In this document: positions 27,976 to 36,165 of the stretch, piece by piece
Layout: each line of letters starts with the position of its first letter
Numbering within the stretch: the first letter of the stretch is position 1
Assembly: GCA_963677935.2 (NCBI GenBank)
Contig: CAXXEH010000003.1
Location: 4,278,001 to 4,342,000 of the forward strand
Direction of reading: 5' to 3'
From: JAAFHB01 sp963677935
GTDB taxonomy: Bacteria; Bacteroidota; Bacteroidia; Bacteroidales; Prolixibacteraceae
DNA: 64,000 bases
The notes under the pieces: generated by a model
What the model saw: the letters and a program-made list of their open reading frames with translations, nothing else
What the model was told of the DNA's origin: nothing
Database searches by the model: none
Program-made: the position numbers and the translations under genes

Positions 27976-28013
27976 AAAAAAAATCCCCCGCCACTTTTCA
28001 GCGACAGGGGGTC
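27976..28013 (-). terminator. Intrinsic terminator after the twin-arginine oxidoreductase gene
   Basis: On the minus strand CCCCCTGTCGCT, loop GAAA, AGTGGCGGGGG, followed by A and eight T residues. The stem has a small bulge and G-U pairs. It lies 27 bp past the stop at 28041. Confidence 0.8.
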
Positions 28014-28040
28014 TTTAAAAAATCTAATTATCTTATCGAA

Positions 28041-29414
28041 TTATCCTTTCTTCTCTTCTTTAGGTTTACCTGGAACACGGACAACATAACTGCTCATGTC
28101 GACTGCGCCTATCTCAAGTTTTTCAGGAAGATAGTTTAATGTTGAATTAGCGAGTTCTTCCCAGGTTACGGCAGCACCTGTATAAGCCGATTCACGACCC
28201 ATAACTGCGGTAAGGCATGAAATTGCAGTCTCTTCGGCCTGATTGATCGGGGTATTTGACCTAATGTGGTTCACAAGATCAACATGTTCAAGCACATAAG
28301 CATTGGTTTGTTTGAATTCGGCTTTCTCCTTATCTGAATCATATTTCCATACCACATTGCCCTGAAGGTCTTTTATCTCCATTGTATTGCTACTCCATGA
28401 ACCCTTGGTCCCCTGGATGTGTTCTGATACATTATTTACACATCCGTCAATCTGACGACACATACTGTGCAGGTGTACGCCACCTTCATATTCATAATCA
28501 ATGCTGAACATGTCGTACTGATCGCCGGATAACCTACGTTGTTTAGCGCCAAAGCCAACCGCTTTTAATGGTTTCTTTCCAAAGAACCAGTTGAAAACGT
28601 CGAGGTTATGAACGTGTTGTTCAACGATATGATCGCCTGAGAGCCATTTCCAGTTTACCCAGTCGCGAACCATGAATTCCATGTCGGACCACTCTTTTTT
28701 GCGTTCACGGTACCATAACATCGATTGGTTCCAGTATACATTTCCTGAGACAATCTCGCCAATCAGGCCACTTTGGATTTGCTTGAAACTTTCGACATAA
28801 CTTCTTTGATGGTGACGTTGGGTTCCCGTTACAACACAAAGACCTTGTGATTCTGCTTTCTTGGCAGTGGCAAAAATTAAGCGAGCTCCAACCGGATCAA
28901 CACAAATCGGTTTTTCCATGAACACATGCTTGCCAGCTTCGACAGCAGCTTCAAAATGGGTTGGACGAAATGCGGGAGGAGTTGCAATAATGACAAGATC
29001 GACACCGGCAGCAAGCACTTTCTTATAATTATCGAATCCTGTGAAACACATATTATCAGGCACTTCTACCTTATATTTATCTTTTAACCCCTTACGGCAG
29101 TCGTCTATCCGATCCTGAAACAGATCGCCTAAAGCAACAATCTCGAGATTATTTGCTGAATCGAGAAAGTTCTGGACAGCGCCTGATCCACGGCCACCAC
29201 AACCGATTACCCCGGCTTTTAACACTCTCCCATCAGCTGCCTTATCCACAAGGTTAGGAATGTAGGCACCTTCAAGAGACTTTAAAGGGATTAATTTTTC
29301 CTTACCGGGACCGCATGAAGCCAATACTGCTCCCGCTCCGATTGTACCAACAACACCAACAACAGCAGTAGTCGAAAAAAAATCTCTTCTGCTTAACGAA
29401 TTCTTTTTAGTCAT
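28041..29414 (-). CDS. Twin-arginine-exported Gfo/Idh/MocA-family oxidoreductase
   Basis: A protein of about 457 residues. I chose the ATG at 29414 (MTKKNSLSRRDFFSTT) because it places the Tat motif SRRDFF near the start, followed by a hydrophobic region and LASCGPG, suggesting a Tat lipoprotein. The Rossmann motif is VIGCGGRGSGAVQ, with MEKPICVDPVGAR (catalytic Lys) and HNLDVFNWFFG in the C-terminal domain. Tat-exported members fold with a tightly bound nicotinamide cofactor before export and act in the periplasm on sugars or glycosides. It directly follows the cytochrome/SUMF1 gene and is terminated at 27976-28013. Confidence 0.93.
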   Translation of the reverse strand: MTKKNSLSRRDFFSTTAVVGVVGTIGAGAVLASCGPGKEKLIPLKSLEGAYIPNLVDKAADGRVLKAGVIGCGGRGSGAVQNFLDSANNLEIVALGDLFQDRIDDCRKGLKDKYKVEVPDNMCFTGFDNYKKVLAAGVDLVIIATPPAFRPTHFEAAVEAGKHVFMEKPICVDPVGARLIFATAKKAESQGLCVVTGTQRHHQRSYVESFKQIQSGLIGEIVSGNVYWNQSMLWYRERKKEWSDMEFMVRDWVNWKWLSGDHIVEQHVHNLDVFNWFFGKKPLKAVGFGAKQRRLSGDQYDMFSIDYEYEGGVHLHSMCRQIDGCVNNVSEHIQGTKGSWSSNTMEIKDLQGNVVWKYDSDKEKAEFKQTNAYVLEHVDLVNHIRSNTPINQAEETAISCLTAVMGRESAYTGAAVTWEELANSTLNYLPEKLEIGAVDMSSYVVRVPGKPKEEKKG

Positions 29415-29455
29415 GATCTTTTTGTGTTTAAATGGATTGGATTCTATCTTAAATT

Positions 29456-30994
29456 TCACTTAATAGCAATTGAACTATCTGGTTCACAAACAACCCGGAA
29501 ACCAACACCCTTAATATCAGAATACCACCAGATACTTTTTGGTTGCTGTGGATCAGTTTTCAGCCAGTCGGTAGTTTTTGTAAATCCTCTTGCGGCAACC
29601 CGAAGATCTTTGGCATCAAAAGAGTAATTACCACCACGAATTACATGTTCGTCACCCGATTGAGGTCCTTTGGGATCTGAAACCGTTGCCCCCGTTTTAG
29701 AGTAGGTGTTTTCGGCATAGTAATCAGAACAATATTCGAGTACATTACCCAGCATATTTTTCAAACCAAACGGATTGGCTTTTACAAAACCGGGTTCCTG
29801 TGACTTGCCAGTTGAGTTAAGTGCGTAAACAACATATCTGCTGATATTTGAGGTGTCTGCGCCAAATATTTTGCTTCGAAATCCTTGTTCAGATAACCGT
29901 TTTGGATCGCCCGGGAAGAAATAGGGAGTTTCGGTACCAGCCCGGCAGGCGTATTCCCATTCTGCTTCGGTAGGTAATCGGTAATGTTTTCCCGTGACTT
30001 TCGACAACCATTGGCAATAGGTGGAGGCAGAGTAATGGGTCATTGTAATGGCAGGACGTTTTCCGCTTCCCCATCCCTGATCAGGAATTCCGAAAGGGGG
30101 TGTAGGCCCTGTCACCGCATCGGGAGAATTGGCATTGTGAGCCATTACCAAATTCGGATCGACTCGTCCTTCGGACATAGTGGAGGCGAAGAAAGTCCAG
30201 AATTCATCCCAGGTCACCTCAACTTCACCCATGAAGAATGGAGAAACGGTCACCTTTCTTACGGGTCCCTCATCACTTTTACGGAAAGGTTCGTTCTGAG
30301 GGCTTCCCATGTTAAAGGTTCCCCCTTTCACCGCAATCATATTGAATGATATCGCACTATTAGGAATAAACTCCTGAAAGTTTGTAAAGGTGGTCACCTT
30401 TGCCGGCGCCGGATACAAATTCTTTGAAGCAACACTTGATACAGGCACACCGGTCATTTTTGAGTGCTTATAGTTTGGATTAAAATGGCCTACATCAAGA
30501 TGGCAATTAATACATTGAAGATCGAGCTTTGCTGCATTTTTTTCGTAGTACAGGTGGGCGGTTCCCCCCTCGGCAGATAATCCCTTTGAAAACAGATTCT
30601 GATGACATTTGATGCACGATTCATTATAAACGATCTTCACGGCATGTTCCAGAAGCCTTTTGTTTTCCCAGTTGAACGATTTTTTGTCCTTAAAATAAAA
30701 GGCATACAGGTCGTGTAATCCTGTTTTTGCTTTTACGAGTAAATAGCGGTTGTCTTCCTTCGGCGGAAGATGACATTCAACGCAGTGAACTCTGACACCA
30801 CTTGGGTTGTAAAAGTGGCTCGATTTTTTCCAGGAGGCATCGGCATCCGGATGAATATGACACGATTGGCAATATTCATCAGTAGAGGTGAGATGAATTG
30901 CTTTATTGCTGATAAATAACAAGATAGCCCAGGCAATAGCTCCTGTAAAAAAAACAAGCCACGACCATCTGAGGAACTTAAACTTTTTGATCAT
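29456..30994 (-). CDS. NapC/NirT-type tetraheme cytochrome fused to a SUMF1 (formylglycine-generating-enzyme-like) domain
   Basis: A protein of about 512 residues; ATG at 30994 (MIKKFKFLRW) gives a normal basic N-terminus before one membrane anchor (about 11-29). Four CxxCH haem motifs follow at C42-H46, C71-H75, C127-H131 and C161-H165, as in NapC/NrfH quinol-dehydrogenase subunits. Residues about 215-505 are a SUMF1 domain (VKGGTFNMGSP, YRLPTEAEWEYACRAG, LGNVLEYCSD, HVIRGGNYSF, GFRVVCE). The two copper-binding cysteines of active formylglycine-generating enzyme are absent (GGNYSFDAKDLRVAARG), so that activity is unlikely. Its stop precedes the Tat oxidoreductase by 41 bp, so electron transfer between membrane quinol and a periplasmic redox enzyme is a possible role. 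Confidence 0.88.
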   Translation of the reverse strand: MIKKFKFLRWSWLVFFTGAIAWAILLFISNKAIHLTSTDEYCQSCHIHPDADASWKKSSHFYNPSGVRVHCVECHLPPKEDNRYLLVKAKTGLHDLYAFYFKDKKSFNWENKRLLEHAVKIVYNESCIKCHQNLFSKGLSAEGGTAHLYYEKNAAKLDLQCINCHLDVGHFNPNYKHSKMTGVPVSSVASKNLYPAPAKVTTFTNFQEFIPNSAISFNMIAVKGGTFNMGSPQNEPFRKSDEGPVRKVTVSPFFMGEVEVTWDEFWTFFASTMSEGRVDPNLVMAHNANSPDAVTGPTPPFGIPDQGWGSGKRPAITMTHYSASTYCQWLSKVTGKHYRLPTEAEWEYACRAGTETPYFFPGDPKRLSEQGFRSKIFGADTSNISRYVVYALNSTGKSQEPGFVKANPFGLKNMLGNVLEYCSDYYAENTYSKTGATVSDPKGPQSGDEHVIRGGNYSFDAKDLRVAARGFTKTTDWLKTDPQQPKSIWWYSDIKGVGFRVVCEPDSSIAIK

Positions 30995-31273
30995 ACGAAG
31001 AAAGAAAAAGAAATACTGAAAAATAAAATTAGTTGTGTTAAGCGGCCAAATATAATTAAAAAAACCTTGACCACCGAAAACCAAATTCTAATAATTTCAA
31101 TCTTTTACCTTACTATTTTCCACTCATTAAAAAAGTAAAGTTACAATTCACTAAACAAGGTAGTATAATATCATGGGAATTCATTTTATTCTTTAAGTTT
31201 GCTAATGATTGTACATCAAACAAATTATTTTAGGAATTCCGGGGCATAGAACAGGTCATTTTAATCAATTGTA

Positions 31274-33196
31274 ATGAAATCATTTTTAAGCATAGTTTTT
31301 CCCATCTTGATATTGATTGCTGAACAAGCCATCGGGTTTCAGGTATCCCGAATTGATGATAATCAGCCAATAAACGATACCCTTAAAATAGCCCGGGAAA
31401 TGTTCAGTAAAGGGGTTGCACTGGATGATGCAGGAAAGACAGAGGAGAGTACTGCAGCAATTCACGAAGCATTAAGACTGGCCAGTACGATCAGAGATTA
31501 TCCGTTAATGGCAAGATCGTTGAATTTTTTGGCGATTAATCTAAGCGCCATGGGGAGAAGGGATGAGGGAATTGAAATGTCATTCAAAGCTTACGAAAAC
31601 TTTCTCCTTGCAGGAGATTCAGTACGCGCTGCAAATGTCAAAATCAATATTGGTATGGATTATACCAATAACGGAAATTTTGAAGAGGCGCTTAAAATTG
31701 AACTTGAAGCGCTGGATTTACGACTTCAATGTGGAGACTCCACGAACATTGCTGCCTACTACCAGCGCCTTGGAGAAGTTTATAAGCAACTTGGTATCCG
31801 GGATAAATGGAAATCGTCACTCGAAACAGCCAATCGCTTATCCGATCATCCAAAATATGCCAGTTTTAAAACCAAAATTGGCATCATGAATGATTATGGC
31901 GGAATATATGAAGCAGAGCGGCAATACAACGAAGCTATCAAAGTTTACCTGAAAATGTATGAACTGAGCAAAAAAGAAGATTACTTAAATGGGATTGCTA
32001 CAGCTTTGACCAACATGTCACCTGTATATCGTAACATGGGGCAAAATGAAAAGGCCCTGAAATGTGCCAGGGAAGCTTTACAGATACAGTTAAAACGTGA
32101 AAACGGTTATGGGCAGCTAACTGCTTACAATCAACTTGGAGAAGTTTATCTGGTTATGGGATCCCTCAATCAGGCTCAGGAAAACTTCCAGAAAGGGCTA
32201 AAACTTTCATTGAATATGAATTATATTAATGAACAGATAGAATCGCTGAATGGTCTTTATCGTGTTGCAAGAAAGAAGGGGAACTTAAAGGATGCGTTGT
32301 TATATCACGAAAAATGGAGTCAACTTGAAGATTCGCTCCAAAACACCGATCTGCAGAAGAAGCTGACGGAAATAGAAACGAGGTACCAGACCGGAAAGAA
32401 GGAACAACAAATTAAATTGCTCAACAGCGAAAACAAGTTGAAGAGTTCCAGAATTGAACTTCAGAAGCTGACCATTGGGGGAGGTAGTTTATTTTTCCTG
32501 ATCCTGCTGGTTTTTGCATTTTTCATTTTTAACCAGAAGCGAAAACAACAAATAACCAGGCAAAATGAACTTGAGCAAAAGCTGTTACGCTCTCAGATGA
32601 ATCCCCACTTTATTTTCAACTCTCTGGGGGCGATCCAGCAATTTATGATGAAAAACGACGGACGTAAGGCTGCCTTTTATCTGAGCAGTTTTTCATCTCT
32701 GATGCGCTCTATTCTGAAAAATTCGCGTGAGGAATTGATCACGCTCCAGGAGGAAAAACAAACCCTTGAGAATTATTTGCACCTGCATCAGCTCAGGCTA
32801 GGCAACAGACTCTCTTTTGTAGTCAATGTTGCGGAGGAGCTGGAAATGGAAGACACGATTCTACCACCAATGCTGATTCAGCCTTTTGTTGAAAACGCAA
32901 TTATTCACGGGATTGAAAAAATGGAGGGTAATGGAGAGATTGTAGTTTTATTCAGTATAGAAAATAATTTTTTAAAAATAATTGTGAAAGATAATGGCAA
33001 AGGCATTGATCAAAATCGGGCAGGAAAGAGGGAAAATCATGTTTCGTATGCTTTGCAGATTTTTGAGGAGCGAATAGCCAACCTGAAAAAGTCGTCGGGT
33101 ATGGATATTTCGTATAAAATAGGTAATAAAGGAGTTACTGAAGATCAAAATCGGGGCACAGTTGTCACAGTGCTTCTCCCTTTAAAGATACGATAA
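31274..33196 (+). CDS. TPR-containing LytS-type sensor histidine kinase
   Basis: A 640-residue kinase with a signal peptide (about 1-22), a periplasmic TPR array (about 40-350), a helical linker, one membrane segment (402-420) and a cytoplasmic His_kinase domain (PF06580) with QMNPHFIFNSL (phospho-acceptor H445), then an HATPase with QPFVENAIIHG (N box) and VKDNGKGID. This is the common Bacteroidota layout. It lies 70 bp upstream of a LytTR response regulator in the same direction, so they form a two-component pair. A TAagTTTG -7-like element (31194-31201) lies in the leader. The signal is unknown. Confidence 0.94.
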   Translation: MKSFLSIVFPILILIAEQAIGFQVSRIDDNQPINDTLKIAREMFSKGVALDDAGKTEESTAAIHEALRLASTIRDYPLMARSLNFLAINLSAMGRRDEGIEMSFKAYENFLLAGDSVRAANVKINIGMDYTNNGNFEEALKIELEALDLRLQCGDSTNIAAYYQRLGEVYKQLGIRDKWKSSLETANRLSDHPKYASFKTKIGIMNDYGGIYEAERQYNEAIKVYLKMYELSKKEDYLNGIATALTNMSPVYRNMGQNEKALKCAREALQIQLKRENGYGQLTAYNQLGEVYLVMGSLNQAQENFQKGLKLSLNMNYINEQIESLNGLYRVARKKGNLKDALLYHEKWSQLEDSLQNTDLQKKLTEIETRYQTGKKEQQIKLLNSENKLKSSRIELQKLTIGGGSLFFLILLVFAFFIFNQKRKQQITRQNELEQKLLRSQMNPHFIFNSLGAIQQFMMKNDGRKAAFYLSSFSSLMRSILKNSREELITLQEEKQTLENYLHLHQLRLGNRLSFVVNVAEELEMEDTILPPMLIQPFVENAIIHGIEKMEGNGEIVVLFSIENNFLKIIVKDNGKGIDQNRAGKRENHVSYALQIFEERIANLKKSSGMDISYKIGNKGVTEDQNRGTVVTVLLPLKIR

Positions 33197-33241
33197 GGGT
33201 AATAATACGACACGAAACCAAATTTTATAACTTTATACTTC

Positions 33242-33249
33242 TAACTTTG
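33242..33249 (+). promoter_or_regulatory. Candidate -7 box for the LytTR regulator
   Basis: TAacTTTG matches the Bacteroidota TAnnTTTG consensus and lies 17 bp before the ATG at 33267. No good -33 TTG is visible at the right spacing, so support is partial; the regulator may also be read from the kinase transcript. Confidence 0.35.
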
Positions 33250-33266
33250 TATTTTAATCCTGACCG

Positions 33267-34010
33267 ATGATCAAAGCTGTAATTGTAGATGATGAAGCCT
33301 GTTTCAGGGAGATGATTGAGGTGCTTCTCAAGGACTATTTCCCCAATATTCATGTGGTCGCTCAGACTGAAAGTGTTCAGCAGTCAGTACAGGCGATTGA
33401 GCAGCACCAGCCTGATTTGGTTTTCCTCGATATTGAGATCAGGTGTGGAACAGGCTTTCATGTACTCCAGCAGCTTAAAACCCGTAATTTTAAACTGATT
33501 TTCATCACTGCCTATAATGAGTTTGCTATTCAGGCGATCAAATTCAGCGCTATTGATTATATCCTCAAGCCCATTAATGAGTTTGAGTTTAAAGCAGGCG
33601 TCGAGCGGGCTGTTCAGGAGATTGAGAGAAATGAAAAGCAAAGTCCGCTGGAGACCCTTTTTATCAATCATCAGGAAAAACAGAATAAAAAACTGGTATT
33701 GCGTACTATGCAGGATATTCATGTGGTAAATATTGATGAGATCATCCGTTGTGAAGCCGACAACGCTTATACTACTTTTTTTCTGACTTCAGGCGAAAAA
33801 ATTCTGGTTTCAAAAGGTATTTGTAATTTCATTGAATTGCTATCATGCTATGGGTTTGTAACTCCGCACCAGTCTCACCTGGTTAATCTCAACTATATTA
33901 AAAAGCTCGATAAAAGCGATGGTGGGTTCCTAATTTTGAAGGACAATGTAGAGATTCCGGTTTCCGTGCGACGAAAACAACCAATTTTAGAGCTGTTAAA
34001 TAAACTCTGA
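33267..34010 (+). CDS. LytTR-family response regulator
   Basis: 247 residues: a receiver domain (1-120) with acidic pocket D8-D9, phospho-acceptor D55 in LVFLDIEI, the conserved Thr/Ser region FITAYNEFA and Lys in YILKPINEFE; then a LytTR DNA-binding domain (about 145-245) with VLRTMQDIHVVNIDEIIRCEAD, YGFVTPHQSHLVNLNYIKKLDK and the usual ending VPVSVRRKQ-like IPVSVRRKQP. It is the partner of the TPR-LytS kinase just upstream. Likely targets include the adjacent OmpA/secreted-protein operon or the nearby eCIS operon, but that is inference from position only. Confidence 0.94.
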   Translation: MIKAVIVDDEACFREMIEVLLKDYFPNIHVVAQTESVQQSVQAIEQHQPDLVFLDIEIRCGTGFHVLQQLKTRNFKLIFITAYNEFAIQAIKFSAIDYILKPINEFEFKAGVERAVQEIERNEKQSPLETLFINHQEKQNKKLVLRTMQDIHVVNIDEIIRCEADNAYTTFFLTSGEKILVSKGICNFIELLSCYGFVTPHQSHLVNLNYIKKLDKSDGGFLILKDNVEIPVSVRRKQPILELLNKL

Positions 34011-34077
34011 CGGAATCAAAGCCATTTCCTACGAATTCAAGTTTGAACCTTTCTTTCGTTTTCTTTCCTCTAATTTC

Positions 34078-34099
34078 GTGAGTGAATTTAAAACTCACT
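34078..34099 (+). promoter_or_regulatory. Stem-loop in the leader directly before the OmpA-family start
   Basis: GTGAGT and ACTCAC pair across a GAATTTAAA loop, ending three bases before the chosen ATG at 34103. It covers the region where a ribosome would bind, so it could modulate translation. The stem is only six base pairs. Confidence 0.35.
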
Positions 34100-34102
34100 G
34101 CT

Positions 34103-35401
34103 ATGAAAGGAAAATTTATTACCCGTTTTTTAGGGCTGGGATTGGTATTTCTGGTTATCACCTGCTTTACCAGCGAGGCTCAGGTTAAAGTTAACGTAAA
34201 AAAGAAGGTCAATTCACAGGCCAACCAACGTGCCAATCAACGCACTGATCAGGCGATCGACAAAACGTTCGACAAGGTAGAAGAGGGAATTGGGAGCATT
34301 TTTAAGAAAAAAGACAAAAAACCGACTACCGTAGAGCCTGAGCCAAAGAAAAGTCCTGCAGTTGTTGAATCTCAACAAGCACCAGCCGGGGCACTATCGG
34401 CTCCCGTTGAATCCACTCAGCCACAACTTACATGGGCCAAATACGATTTTGTGCCTGGCACTGAAATCATTTTTGAAGATGATTTTAAAGGAGAGCTCAA
34501 TGGTGAATTCCCTTCGCGCTGGGATATTACCAAAGGGACTGTCGAGATGGCTCAATTTGGAGATGATATGGTGGTCTATTTCCGCAAAACAAATACCAAT
34601 GTTCCTGAGGCTATTCTTCCTTTACTCACCAACCGAAAAGAAGATTACCTTCCTGAAGAATTTACAATAGAGTTTGACTGTTATTTCTATGACAAAAAAC
34701 TCGATAATTATACCTATTACCTCTTTTTGTATGACGTTAAAAACCAAATGAAAATCTTGTCGCCCAGCAAACCCATAAGGGTTGACTTTAACCAGGTAAC
34801 CTATGACCACGCAGGTGATTTGTATCCTGGTCAGAATGCCATGAAACCTATCGCCGGCTGGAGGCACGTTGCCGTTTCGTTCAATAAACGCGCGTTAAAA
34901 TGCTACCTTGATGATACAAGATTGGTGAACATCCCCAATATTGAGTTTAATCCCACCGGTGTTATGTTGTCAGCCGGGAATGTGGCGGGTAAAGGCAAAC
35001 CTTTCATAAAAAACGTCAGGATAGCAAAAGGGGCAGTTCCCCTTTATGACAAATTTTTAGTCAATGGGAAATTTGTGACAACAGGTATCAAGTTTGATGT
35101 GAACAAAGCGACCATCAAACCAGAATCGATGGGAACGATCAACTACGTGGTAAAAATGATGACTGACCATCCGGAGTTAAAATTCTCAGTTGAGGGGCAT
35201 ACAGACAGCGATGGCGAAAATGCTGCTAACCAAAAACTCTCTGAAGCACGCTCCAAATCGGTTATGAATGTAATGGTTAATTTGGGAATTTCTGCTGATC
35301 GCCTCACCAGTAAGGGGCTTGGTGAAAGCAAACCAATGTCCGGCAATGATACTCCTGAAGGTAAAGCACAAAACCGCAGAGTCGAATTTGTGAAATTTTA
35401 A
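34103..35401 (+). CDS. OmpA-family exported protein with LamG-like middle domain
   Basis: A protein of about 432 residues. ATG at 34103 (MKGKFITRFLG) gives a good signal peptide ending near SEA-QV; 34082 would add seven residues. After a basic Asn/Gln-rich segment and a Pro/Lys-rich linker, residues about 105-305 resemble a concanavalin/LamG-like sandwich (FEDDFKGELNGEFPSRWDI, WRHVAVSFNKRALKCYLDD). The C-terminal 115 residues are an OmpA peptidoglycan-binding domain (TGIKFDVNKATIKPES, FSVEGHTDSDG, AEARSKSV-like SEARSKSVMNVMV, NRRVEFVKF). It is the first gene of a plus-strand operon with three exported proteins; it would anchor a surface or periplasmic assembly to the wall. Confidence 0.88.
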   Translation: MKGKFITRFLGLGLVFLVITCFTSEAQVKVNVKKKVNSQANQRANQRTDQAIDKTFDKVEEGIGSIFKKKDKKPTTVEPEPKKSPAVVESQQAPAGALSAPVESTQPQLTWAKYDFVPGTEIIFEDDFKGELNGEFPSRWDITKGTVEMAQFGDDMVVYFRKTNTNVPEAILPLLTNRKEDYLPEEFTIEFDCYFYDKKLDNYTYYLFLYDVKNQMKILSPSKPIRVDFNQVTYDHAGDLYPGQNAMKPIAGWRHVAVSFNKRALKCYLDDTRLVNIPNIEFNPTGVMLSAGNVAGKGKPFIKNVRIAKGAVPLYDKFLVNGKFVTTGIKFDVNKATIKPESMGTINYVVKMMTDHPELKFSVEGHTDSDGENAANQKLSEARSKSVMNVMVNLGISADRLTSKGLGESKPMSGNDTPEGKAQNRRVEFVKF

Positions 35402-35413
35402 AGACATAAAAAT

Positions 35414-36163
35414 ATGAAGTCTATTATTTTATCAATCTGCCTCTTGATCGTGATCAATCTGTCGGCACAGATAAAAAACAAAAAACTTTACCCGTTTAAG
35501 ACTGCCGAGATTGAATATACCTATGAAGGAAATTCAACCGGGAAACAAAACCTGTACATCGATAATTACGGATTTTTGCAGTGCACTATTGAACAGACGG
35601 TATCAAAGGCATTTGGCCAAAAGTCTGAAAAGAATGAAGCCAAAGTTACTAAGGGGCTTGATATTTTTCTATGGGATCTGAAAACCAGGAAAGGAAGCAA
35701 ATTGCACAATTCACTTGTAGAAAATATGATGAATGATCCAAATTTCGATCCAAAGGAGTTTGGAAAGCTCACCATGGAGTCGCTTGGATTTGAAAAGAAA
35801 AGGACAGAAACGATTAGTGGAAAATTATGTGAAATATGGAAGGGCTTAGGTGGAATGACGACCATCTGGATGTGGAACAGCCTGGCGATGAAATCGGAAA
35901 TTAAAATGTTAGGGACAAAAACCATCTGGACTGCCACAACTATAAAGATTGATGAAGGTGTACCAGCAGACAAATTCAAGATACCATCTGACATCAAATT
36001 TGAAAATACAGGAACCACCGACCCGATTGAAATGATGAATAAAGTAACGACGACAGGTGAAAACAGCGACAATTCTACAAAAAAGGGAGCCCCTGCCGAA
36101 GAGGCGCCAATAAAAAACATGAAAGACCTGAAAGGTTTTCTTAAAAAGATGAAAACGGAATAA
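35414..36163 (+). CDS. Exported protein of unknown function, DUF4412-like
   Basis: A 249-residue protein with a signal peptide (MKSIILSICLLIVINLSAQ). The core (FKTAEIEYTYEGNSTGKQNLYIDNYG, then a TISGKLCEIWKG segment) resembles periplasmic or outer-membrane-associated DUF4412-type proteins with a LolA-like beta half-barrel, but I am not certain of family membership. The C-terminus is Lys-rich (MKDLKGFLKKMKTE). It lies 12 bp after the OmpA-family gene and 2 bp before the next gene, so it is clearly in the same operon. Confidence 0.78.
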   Translation: MKSIILSICLLIVINLSAQIKNKKLYPFKTAEIEYTYEGNSTGKQNLYIDNYGFLQCTIEQTVSKAFGQKSEKNEAKVTKGLDIFLWDLKTRKGSKLHNSLVENMMNDPNFDPKEFGKLTMESLGFEKKRTETISGKLCEIWKGLGGMTTIWMWNSLAMKSEIKMLGTKTIWTATTIKIDEGVPADKFKIPSDIKFENTGTTDPIEMMNKVTTTGENSDNSTKKGAPAEEAPIKNMKDLKGFLKKMKTE

Positions 36164-36165
36164 AG

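Noticed and set aside
29456..30994. Active formylglycine-generating enzyme for a nearby sulfatase
   Set aside because: The paired catalytic cysteines are absent and no sulfatase gene is in the window.
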